From VRUE01 sp963788975 (lineage in GTDB: Bacteria > Actinomycetota > Thermoleophilia > Solirubrobacterales > 70-9): a stretch of 64,000 bases of DNA. The notes under the pieces were generated by a model. The model ran no database searches. It worked only from the letters and a program-made list of their open reading frames with translations, and was not told where the DNA came from. Positions 57,707 to 64,000 of the stretch are shown in pieces; the first letter of the stretch is position 1, and each line of letters starts with the position of its first letter. Both the position numbers and the translations under genes were made by a program. The stretch lies in NCBI GenBank assembly GCA_963788975.1, contig CAWBIJ010000004.1, forward strand, positions 744,001-808,000, in the 5' to 3' direction.

Positions 57707-58333
57707 ATGGACGCCTCCAACCGGACCGACAAGCTCGCGGCCTCCCCGCAGCTGTTCGAGAGCGAATTCCTCAACTTCTTCTCTCGGGTGCACCCCGCGA
57801 TTCCAGCTCTCGTCTTCGGGCCCGTCGTCGTCGCGATGGAGTGGCTGGCCGCCGACCGCAGCCTCGCCGCCTGGCAACTGGTGCTGCTCAGCCTCGGCGG
57901 AGTCGGCCTCTGGACCCTGACCGAGTACTGGCTGCACCGGCTGGTCTTCCACTGGGAGCCGGACAATGCTTTCGGCCGCCGCATGCACTTCATCATCCAC
58001 GGCATCCACCACGACCACCCCAACGACAAGATGCGGCTGGTGATGCCGCCGGCCGTCTCGATCCCGCTTGCCGCCCTCTTCTTCGGAGCCTTCACGCTGC
58101 TGTTCGGCACGCCTGAGGCGTACCCGCTGTTCGGTGGCTTCCTCCTCGGCTACCTCTTCTACGACTACACGCACTACTACGTGCATCACTTCGTACCCAA
58201 GTCGAAACTCGGCAAGCGGTTGCGTGCCCAGCACATGCGACACCACTTCCAGGACCACCGCTACGGCTACGGCGTCTCCTCGCCCCTCTGGGACGTAATC
58301 TTCCGCACCCTTCCGCGCAAGCGGGAGAACTAA
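57707..58333 (+). CDS. Fatty acid hydroxylase / sterol desaturase family protein
   Basis: 208 aa with about four membrane helices. Histidine clusters of the di-iron FA-hydroxylase superfamily are complete: HRLVFH, HGIHHDHP, HYYVHH, and HMRHHFQDH. Closest in layout to fatty acid 2-hydroxylase (FA2H/Scs7), which hydroxylates acyl chains of membrane lipids. ATG start at 57707, 11 bp after a TACCAT -10-like hexamer. It is monocistronic in appearance. Confidence 0.9.
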   Translation: MDASNRTDKLAASPQLFESEFLNFFSRVHPAIPALVFGPVVVAMEWLAADRSLAAWQLVLLSLGGVGLWTLTEYWLHRLVFHWEPDNAFGRRMHFIIHGIHHDHPNDKMRLVMPPAVSIPLAALFFGAFTLLFGTPEAYPLFGGFLLGYLFYDYTHYYVHHFVPKSKLGKRLRAQHMRHHFQDHRYGYGVSSPLWDVIFRTLPRKREN

Positions 58334-58429
58334 AACCCTCTCGCGTTCCCCGAGCTGGCGCGCCCAGCCCTGGTCCCTTCTGAACCCGGTCGTCCAAACG
58401 GACAAGCATGCGCAGAATCATTTGACCAT

Positions 58430-58454
58430 ATGAACAGTCACAGTCACTGTCACT
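58430..58454. promoter_or_regulatory. Tandem/inverted CAGTCA-CTGTCA repeats upstream of the AT-hook gene
   Basis: Between the fatty acid hydroxylase and AT-hook genes, ACAGTCACAGTCACTGTC and the following ACTGTG form overlapping direct repeats (CAGTCA, CAGTCA; CTGTCA, CTGTG) and an inverted repeat CACAGT-n7-ACTGTG. It is about 70 bp before the ATG of the DNA-binding protein, so it may be an operator, possibly for autoregulation. Confidence 0.5.
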
Positions 58455-58526
58455 GTGCCAGACTCCCAAAAAGTTCAATGCTGACAACCCGCGAAGGCGC
58501 AAGGCTTACGGGACGAAAGGAACAAG

Positions 58527-58958
58527 ATGCCAAACAGCAACGCACTCGATGATTCGCGCGCGGATCTCGAAAAGCACCTTGCCAACCTCGATGAGGAGCG
58601 CGATCGCATTGCGCAGGCCATCGCCCTCCTGGGCAGCGGCGGCTCTTCGAGCACTGGCAAAGTCGCCCGCCGCGGCCCCGGCCGCCCTCGTGGCTCAGGT
58701 CGTCGTGGCCCAGGCCGGCCGCCCAAAGCCGCCACAGCCACCGCTGCTGGCCGTAAACCGGGCCGCAGGCGCCGTCGTCGCGGCGGTACGCGCGCCGACC
58801 AGGCGGTCTCGCTGGTAGAGGCAAGGCCCGGCATCAGCGCGTCCGAGATCGCGAAATCGATGAAGATCAAACCCAACTACCTCTACCGTGTGCTCGGCGA
58901 ACTCGAGCAGGAGGGAAGGGTCACGAAGAAAGGGCGTCAGTACCACCCGACCAAATAG
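58527..58958 (+). CDS. AT-hook / winged-helix DNA-binding protein (nucleoid-associated candidate)
   Basis: 143 aa. N-terminal coiled coil (LEKHLANLDEERDRIAQAIALL, about 14-36), then a basic linker with two AT-hook-like cores (RGPGRPRGSGRRGPGRPPKA, about 49-68) and an Arg/Gly run, then a wHTH (ADQAVSLVEARPGISASEIAKSMKIKPNYLYRVLGELEQEGRVTKKGRQYHP, about 90-141). The order of oligomerisation helix, AT-hooks and winged helix suggests a chromosome-organising or regulatory protein. Strong ribosome site GAAAGGAAC. A perfect terminator follows at 58982. Confidence 0.75.
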   Translation: MPNSNALDDSRADLEKHLANLDEERDRIAQAIALLGSGGSSSTGKVARRGPGRPRGSGRRGPGRPPKAATATAAGRKPGRRRRRRGGTRADQAVSLVEARPGISASEIAKSMKIKPNYLYRVLGELEQEGRVTKKGRQYHPTK

Positions 58959-58981
58959 TCCTTGGTGTACGCGCTTTTCGC

Positions 58982-59016
58982 AAGAGGCCGGTCCCCAGCG
59001 GACCGGCCTCTTTTTT
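58982..59016 (+). terminator. Rho-independent terminator
   Basis: Perfect stem AAGAGGCCGGTCC (58982-58994) with GGACCGGCCTCTT (59000-59012), loop CCAGC, followed by further T residues. It ends the AT-hook gene transcript. The minus-strand side lacks a long T-run, so it is mainly one-directional. Confidence 0.92.
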
Positions 59017-59029
59017 GACTACGTAAGTC

Positions 59030-60016
59030 CTAGATCAACCCCAGGCCACTGACCGCGTCGCGCTCGTCGCGCAGCTCGGAAACGCTGGTGTCGATCCGGG
59101 CCCGGGAGAACTCCGGTACCTCCAGGCCGTCGACAACCGTCCACTCCCCGCCCGAGCAGGCACACGGCAAGCCGGCGACGATCCCCTCCTCGATCCCGTA
59201 GGAACCCTCGGTGGGAACGCCCATTGAGACCCAGTCCCCATCAGGTGTGCCGAGCACCCAATCACGAACGTGGTCGATCGCCGCGTTCGCCGCCGAGGCG
59301 GCGCTGGAGGCGCCGCGCGCCTCGATGATCGCCGCTCCGCGCTTGGCCACCTTGGGGATGAACTCGTCCGAGATCCATGCCTCGTCGCCGACCGCGTCCC
59401 AGACGCTGCCACCGTTCACCTTCGCGTTGACCAAGTCCGGGTACTGCGTGGTCGAGTGGTTGCCCCAAACCGTCATGTTGGTGACGTCGGAAACCTGCTT
59501 GCCGAGCTTGTCGGCAACCTGGGCGATCGCGCGGTTGTGGTCGAGCCGCATCATCGCGGTGAAGCGCTCACGCGGCACACCGTCCGCATTCGACATCGCG
59601 ATCAGGCAGTTGGTGTTGGCCGGGTTTCCCACCACCAGCACTTTGATGTCGTCTGCCGCCCCGGCGGCGATCGCCTCTCCCTGCGGCTTGAAGATGCCCC
59701 CGTTGGCCTCGAGCAGGTCGGAGCGCTCCATGCCCGGCCCGCGCGGGCGAGCGCCGACCAACAGCGCCACGTTGGTGCCCTCGAAAGCCTGCTTCGGATC
59801 GTCGTAGATATCGACCTTCCGCAGCAGCGGGAAGGCGCAGTCGTCGAGCTCCATCGCGGTGCCCTCCGCCGCCTTGACCGCATTGGGGATCTCCAGCAGG
59901 GCCAGCTCTATTGGAGTGTCTGGGCCGAGCATCTGCCCGCTGGCGATGCGGAACAGGAGGGCGTAGCCGATCTGCCCGGCAGCGCCGGTAACGGTGACTT
60001 TGACTGGATCGCTCAC
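59030..60016 (-). CDS. mdh: Malate dehydrogenase
   Basis: 328 aa NAD-dependent malate dehydrogenase of the cytosolic-like group. TVTGAAGQIGYALLFRIASGQMLG is the NAD loop, then LLVGARPRGPGMERSDLLEANGGIF (substrate Arg residues), LVVGNPANTNCLIAMSNADG, RLDHNRAIAQVADKLG and WGNHSTTQYPDLVNA with the catalytic His. GTG start at 60016 with GGAG about 9 nt upstream. It follows icd by 47 bp on the same strand, giving a TCA-cycle pair. Confidence 0.96.
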   Translation of the reverse strand: MSDPVKVTVTGAAGQIGYALLFRIASGQMLGPDTPIELALLEIPNAVKAAEGTAMELDDCAFPLLRKVDIYDDPKQAFEGTNVALLVGARPRGPGMERSDLLEANGGIFKPQGEAIAAGAADDIKVLVVGNPANTNCLIAMSNADGVPRERFTAMMRLDHNRAIAQVADKLGKQVSDVTNMTVWGNHSTTQYPDLVNAKVNGGSVWDAVGDEAWISDEFIPKVAKRGAAIIEARGASSAASAANAAIDHVRDWVLGTPDGDWVSMGVPTEGSYGIEEGIVAGLPCACSGGEWTVVDGLEVPEFSRARIDTSVSELRDERDAVSGLGLI

Positions 60017-60063
60017 GTATCTGTTCTCCTGGATCGTTGATTCGGAAGTTTGGTGGGCGCCGG

Positions 60064-61278
60064 CTAGGCCATCGCCCGCTGCAGGCTCTCGTCGATCGAG
60101 GCGAGGAACTCCTGGGTGGTCTGGAACTCCTGGTCGCTGCCGACCAACAGCGCCAGATCCTTGGTCATCTTGCCGCTTTCGACCGTCTCGACGCATACCC
60201 GCTCGAGCGTCTCGGCGAACCGTGAGACCTCGGGCGTGTCGTCCAACCGACCGCGAGCGGCTAGGCCCCGCGTCCAGGCGAAGATCGAGGCGATCGGGTT
60301 GGTCGACGTCGGCTTGCCCTGCTGGTGCTGGCGGTAGTGGCGGGTGACGGTGCCGTGCGCTGCCTCGGCCTCGACCGTCTTGCCGTCGGGGCTCATCAGC
60401 ACGCTGGTCATCAGTCCCAGCGAGCCGAAGCCCTGAGCGACGGTGTCGGACTGGACATCGCCGTCGTAGTTCTTGCAGGCCCACACGTACCCGCCCTCCC
60501 ACTTCAAGGCGGCGGCGACCATGTCGTCGATCAGCCGGTGTTCGTAGCTGATGCCGGCGGCCTCAAAATCGGTCCTGAACTCGCTCTCGTAGACCTCGGC
60601 GAAAAGGTCCTTGAAGCGGCCGTCGTAGCGCTTCAGGATCGTGTTCTTGGTCGAGAGGTAGACGGGGTAGCCGCGGTCGAGGCCGTAGCGCATCGAGGCC
60701 CGGGCGAAGTCGCGGATCGAGTCGTCGAGGTTGTACATCGCCATCGCGATGCCTCCCCCCGGGAAGTCATAGACGTCGAGCTCGACCGGCTCGGCGCCGT
60801 CCTTGGGCGTGTAGGTGAGAGTCAACGTGCCCTCGCCGGGGACGACCATGTCGGTCGCCCGGTACTGGTCGCCGAAGGCATGGCGGCCGATCACGATTGG
60901 CTTCGTCCACCCAGGAACGAGTCGGGGGATGTTGGAGATCACGATCGGCTCGCGGAAGATGACGCCGCCGAGGATGTTGCGGATCGTCCCGTTGGGCGAG
61001 CGGTACATCTCCTTCAGACCGAACTCCTCGACCCGCGCCTCGTCGGGAGTGATCGTCGCGCACTTGACGCCGACGCCGTGGCGCTTAATCGCTTCGGCGG
61101 CTTCGACCGTGATCCGGTCTTCGGTCGCGTCGCGGCTCTCGATCCCGAGGTCGAAGTAGACGAGCTCGACGTCGAGGTAGGGCAGGATCAGCTGCTCCTT
61201 GATGAAGGCCCAGATGATCCGGGTCATCTCGTCGCCATCGAGCTCGACGATCGGGTTCTTGACTTGGATCTTCTCCAC
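60064..61278 (-). CDS. icd: Isocitrate dehydrogenase (NADP+, eukaryote-like type)
   Basis: 404 aa. IQVKNPIVELDGDEMTRIIWAFIKEQLILPYLDVELVYFDLG is the hallmark of the homodimeric type II NADP-IDH. SPNGTIRNILGGVIFREPI carries the isocitrate-binding Ser and Arg, followed by the metal-binding YDGDVQSDTVAQGFGSLGLM and EAAHGTVTRHYRQHQQGKPTSTNPIASIFAWTRGL. The GTG at 61278 (EKIQVKNPI) is chosen over upstream in-frame starts because it fits the family. Divergent from the AidB-like gene. Confidence 0.95.
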   Translation of the reverse strand: MEKIQVKNPIVELDGDEMTRIIWAFIKEQLILPYLDVELVYFDLGIESRDATEDRITVEAAEAIKRHGVGVKCATITPDEARVEEFGLKEMYRSPNGTIRNILGGVIFREPIVISNIPRLVPGWTKPIVIGRHAFGDQYRATDMVVPGEGTLTLTYTPKDGAEPVELDVYDFPGGGIAMAMYNLDDSIRDFARASMRYGLDRGYPVYLSTKNTILKRYDGRFKDLFAEVYESEFRTDFEAAGISYEHRLIDDMVAAALKWEGGYVWACKNYDGDVQSDTVAQGFGSLGLMTSVLMSPDGKTVEAEAAHGTVTRHYRQHQQGKPTSTNPIASIFAWTRGLAARGRLDDTPEVSRFAETLERVCVETVESGKMTKDLALLVGSDQEFQTTQEFLASIDESLQRAMA

Positions 61279-61345
61279 AGGCGCGGCGATGCTACCGACG
61301 CGGACGCGGCGGCGCGGATGGCGCGCGAGTGCGACAATCGAGGCG

Positions 61346-63115
61346 ATGGCGACCGTCGAGCGCCGCTCTGCGAGCACCCACGAGGTCTTCAACCAGCCAC
61401 CCCCGCTGGAGGATTACAACCCCTTCGACGCCGATCTCCCCCTGGTCGAGGCGCTGCGCCGCGAGGGCGGCGAGTGGGCCGAGCAGCAGGCGAAAGAGCT
61501 GGGGGCGATCTGCGGTTCGCGGCAGACGATCCGCTGGGGCTTCGAAGCGAACGAGAAGAAGCCCCAGCTGCGCACGCACGACCGTTACGGGAACCGCGTC
61601 GACGAGGTGGAGTTCGACGCCTCCTGGCACGAGCTGATGCGGATCGGGATCGACCACGGGCTGCACGCGACCCCCTGGCGCAAACCGGGGTCCGGGGCCC
61701 ACGTCGCCCGTGCCGCGATGTTCATGCTGCTGATGCAAGCCGAGAGTGGCGTCGGCTGCCCGATCTCGATGACCTACTCGGCGATCCCGGCTCTACGCAA
61801 ACAGCCTGAGCTTGCCGCCGAGTGGGAGGAGCGTTTCCTCTCACTCGACTACGACGAGCGCTCGCTGCCGGCAGAGCGCAAGCGCGGCTCTCTCTGCGGA
61901 ATGGCGATGACCGAGAAGCAGGGCGGCTCCGACGTGCGAGCCAACACCACGACCGCGACGCCGCTGAACGGCGGCGGGCCTGGTGCCGAGTACGAGATCG
62001 TCGGCCATAAGTGGTTCTGCTCGGCGCCGATGTGCGACGCATTCCTCGTCCTCGCCCAGACCGAGTCCGGCATCTCCTGCTTCCTGATGCCGCGCTGGAC
62101 GCCAGACGGCGAGCGCAACGCCTTCCATATCCAGCGGCTCAAGGACAAGCTCGGCAACCGCTCCAACGCCTCCAGCGAGGTCGAGTTCCGCGGCGCCTGG
62201 GCGCGGATGGTCGGTGAGGAGGGGCGCGGCGTACCGACGATCATCGAGATGGTCAACCACACCCGGCTCGACTGCGTTATCGGCGCCGCGACGGGCTACC
62301 GGGCCGGGGTCGTACAGGCCCTCAACCACGCCGCCCATCGTTCCGCCTTCGGCGCCGAACTGATCGAGCAGCCGCTGATGCGCAACGTACTAGCCGACCT
62401 CTGCGTCGAGTCGGAGGCGGCGACGGTCGCCGCGATGCGCCTTGCCCGCGCCTACGACGAGGTCGCTGCAGGCGACGAGGAGGCGGCCGAGTTCCGGCGC
62501 CTCGCCAACGCGGTACTCAAGTACTGGCTCTGCAAGCGCGCGCCGTCGCACGCGGTCGAGTGCCTCGAGTGCCTGGGCGGCAACGGCTACGTCGAGGAGT
62601 CCGGCATGCCTCGTCTCTACCGCGAGGCTCCCCTCGCCTCGATCTGGGAGGGCTCGGGCAACGTGCAGTGCCTCGACGTGCTGCGCGGGATGGTCAAGAG
62701 CCCGACTTCCGTGGACGCCTTCTTCAATGAGGTACTCGAGGGGGCGGGAGCCGAACCGAAGCTCGATGCCTACGTCTCCTCCCTGCGCGATGAGATTCCC
62801 GGTGACATTGACACCATCCAGACCCGCGCCCGCCGCATCGTCGAGCGCATGGCAGTCGCCCTCCAGGCTTCGCTTCTGGTCCGCTACGGCGACCCCGCCG
62901 TCGCCGACGCCTTCTGCGCCTCCCGCCTAGCGGGCGACTGGGGCCAGGCCTTCGGCACGCTGCCGGCGGGCACCGACTTCAGCTCGATCATCGAGCGCCA
63001 CAGACCTCAGGCCGCGTCTCGTAGCGCTCGTCCGACCTGCTCTGCGGTGATTACGCCGCAAAGCCTCCCGTCCGCATCGACGGCCATCAGGGCGCCGAAG
63101 CGGCGCAGGTTCTGA
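61346..63115 (+). CDS. AidB-like acyl-CoA dehydrogenase
   Basis: 589 aa. N-terminal HEVFNQPPPLEDYNPFDADLPLVEAL and the large layout fit the AidB subgroup. FAD-binding and catalytic region: MAMTEKQGGSDVRANTTTATP, HKWFCSAPMCDAFLVLAQTE, and HSAFGAELIEQPLMRNVLADL with the C-terminal domain LGGNGYVEESGMPRLYREAPLASIWEGSGNV. AidB-type proteins are linked to alkylation damage; catalysis is uncertain. The last about 36 residues lie over the 3' end of the convergent protease gene (109-bp overlap), so the natural C-terminus may be an unusual extension. Confidence 0.9.
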   Translation: MATVERRSASTHEVFNQPPPLEDYNPFDADLPLVEALRREGGEWAEQQAKELGAICGSRQTIRWGFEANEKKPQLRTHDRYGNRVDEVEFDASWHELMRIGIDHGLHATPWRKPGSGAHVARAAMFMLLMQAESGVGCPISMTYSAIPALRKQPELAAEWEERFLSLDYDERSLPAERKRGSLCGMAMTEKQGGSDVRANTTTATPLNGGGPGAEYEIVGHKWFCSAPMCDAFLVLAQTESGISCFLMPRWTPDGERNAFHIQRLKDKLGNRSNASSEVEFRGAWARMVGEEGRGVPTIIEMVNHTRLDCVIGAATGYRAGVVQALNHAAHRSAFGAELIEQPLMRNVLADLCVESEAATVAAMRLARAYDEVAAGDEEAAEFRRLANAVLKYWLCKRAPSHAVECLECLGGNGYVEESGMPRLYREAPLASIWEGSGNVQCLDVLRGMVKSPTSVDAFFNEVLEGAGAEPKLDAYVSSLRDEIPGDIDTIQTRARRIVERMAVALQASLLVRYGDPAVADAFCASRLAGDWGQAFGTLPAGTDFSSIIERHRPQAASRSARPTCSAVITPQSLPSASTAIRAPKRRRF

Positions 63116-64000
63116 TTGCCCAGCAGAGAGTCGAGGGGGGCGTCGGCGCGGACCTGAAAGGTGCCGTCATCGAGCTCGAGCAGGTCGGAGACCAGGGAGG
63201 TGGCGCGGGAGATCTCCGGCACCTCGTCCGCTTTGTCGCGGACCACGAGCCCGAGGAAGCGGTGGGCGGCATCGACGACGGGGAACCAGGGCCAGCGATA
63301 GCGGAGGAAGTACTCGTCGAGCGCTTTCTCGACCGATAGCTCGCCGGGAATCGCAACGGGTTCGCGATCCATCACGTCGGACACCTGCATGTGCTGGATC
63401 CGGCCGGTGATCTGGGTCTGAGCCGAGGCGGCCCGGGCCGAGCCGTTGATGACGACGCCGATCAGGGCGAGCCAGACGCCGGCGAAGACCGCACCGTCGA
63501 AGATCAGGAGGAGGCCGCCGCCGATGAAGATGTAGGCGAAGACACGCCCGAGGCGGGCGGCGAAGCGGGTGGCAGAGCTGCGGTCGCCGGTGCGCCACCA
63601 GGCCAGCGCCCGCACGATCCGCCCCCCGTCCATCGGGAAGGCCGGCAGCAGGTTGAAGACGAGGACGAGGAAGTTGATCGTCGCCAACCAGGCGACGGCG
63701 GCAAGTGCCCCCGAGACTCCGGCGTCGGACTCGATCAGCACCGCCCGCCAGAACTCATCCGGGCCGGCGGCAGCGAGGCCGATCGCGGTGAGGACGACGA
63801 CGATCGCCAGGGTGACCAGGGGGCCCGCGACCGCGACCTTGAACTCGGTCGCGGGACTGTCCGACTCGCGGTCCATCCGCGCCATCCCGCCGAAGATCCA
63901 GAGCTGGATGCTGGTGATGCCGATCCCGTTGCGCAGGGCGACCATCGCGTGGCCGAGCTCGTGCAGGACGATCGAGCCGAAGAAGCCGGCGGCGCTGACG
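63007..64000 (-). CDS. Site-2 protease-type membrane metalloprotease with CBS domains (5' end outside window)
   Basis: Partial, at least 331 aa; the start lies beyond 64000. The M50 zinc motif HELGHAMVAL is at the very edge. Then LVFNLLPAFPMDGGRIVRALAWWRTG is the second S2P motif with NLLPAFPMDGG. Several transmembrane helices follow. Two CBS modules at the C-terminus (VSDVMDREPVAIPGELSVEKALDEYFLRYR, and ALMAVDADGRLCGVITAEQVGRAL) could sense a nucleotide. Probably cleaves membrane-bound substrates. The 3' end overlaps the AidB-like gene. Confidence 0.9.
   Translation of the reverse strand, partial: VSAAGFFGSIVLHELGHAMVALRNGIGITSIQLWIFGGMARMDRESDSPATEFKVAVAGPLVTLAIVVVLTAIGLAAAGPDEFWRAVLIESDAGVSGALAAVAWLATINFLVLVFNLLPAFPMDGGRIVRALAWWRTGDRSSATRFAARLGRVFAYIFIGGGLLLIFDGAVFAGVWLALIGVVINGSARAASAQTQITGRIQHMQVSDVMDREPVAIPGELSVEKALDEYFLRYRWPWFPVVDAAHRFLGLVVRDKADEVPEISRATSLVSDLLELDDGTFQVRADAPLDSLLGNQNLRRFGALMAVDADGRLCGVITAEQVGRALRDAA

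Overview
The window is high-GC bacterial chromosome with many GTG starts and stop/start overlaps. The gene set is a Gram-positive-type housekeeping set (mfd, SurA-like foldase, eno, ftsB, pth, rplY, prs, glmU, ispE, rsmA, tatD, metG, rsmI). Gene content (single-chain glycyl-tRNA synthetase, LytR-CpsA-Psr protein, PucR regulator, small basic membrane proteins, GT-C glycosyltransferases) points to a deep-branching actinobacterium, most likely class Thermoleophilia (Solirubrobacterales-like). That placement is inferred from gene content, not from a search.

Layout. 0.15-1.6 kb: secreted nuclease and two conserved small proteins. 1.6-10.4 kb (minus): mfd, SurA-like foldase, eno, ftsB, large membrane glycosyltransferase. 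10.5-12.8 kb (plus): FAH-family hydrolase, membrane protein, polysaccharide deacetylase, tightly overlapped. 12.9-14.9 kb (minus): rplY, pth, enoyl-CoA hydratase. 15.0-17.3 kb (plus): UbiB-like kinase, membrane protein and a scar of a deleted ABC transporter. 17.4-20.6 kb (minus): glmU-prs-gdpD. 20.8-23.6 kb: HdeD-like protein, tRNA-Gln, broken AbiEi/DUF559 gene, PucR regulator. 23.7-28.0 kb (minus): tatD, rsmA, ispE, DedA-PAP2 fusion. 28.0-31.6 kb: lactate-oxidase-type enzyme and serine hydrolase opposite metG. 31.6-32.9 kb: hicB, frameshifted hicA and an unknown gene. 33.0-37.8 kb: glk-rsmI, LCP protein, FmdB, glyS. 37.8-38.7 kb: small unknown island. 38.7-44.8 kb: thioesterase-like, MFS, winged-helix protein, four tandem FKBP lipoproteins, bile-acid-type symporter. 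44.8-52.7 kb: acyl-CoA ligase, R2lox-SCP2 fusion, amidase, MMPL with TetR. 52.8-57.4 kb (minus): Cys-rich protein, hsp20, lon, GT39-like. 57.7-59.0 kb: fatty acid hydroxylase and AT-hook protein. 59.0-64.0 kb: mdh, icd, AidB-like acyl-CoA dehydrogenase, S2P-type protease.

The most unusual content is a set of palindromic, structured repeats. Family R1 (3 copies), R2 (2 copies) and R3 (2 clear copies and 1 divergent) each keep a conserved core, while the outermost helix has a different sequence in each copy yet stays base-paired. Further single palindromes lie in frame inside coding genes (the 777-aa glycosyltransferase and the MMPL transporter), and R2 copy 1 is also translated in frame. The other strong signals are an R2-like ligand-binding oxidase fused to an SCP2 lipid-binding domain, a four-gene FKBP lipoprotein array with graded loss of active-site residues, and an internal-deletion scar of an ABC transporter.

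The minus-strand housekeeping genes run in one conserved order (rsmI, metG, tatD, rsmA, ispE, glmU, prs, rplY, pth, mfd, surA-like, eno, ftsB) with plus-strand or accessory blocks inserted between them. The rest of the content suggests an aerobic heterotroph with fatty-acid and lipid metabolism, an envelope built on lipid-linked glycans, and active protein quality control.
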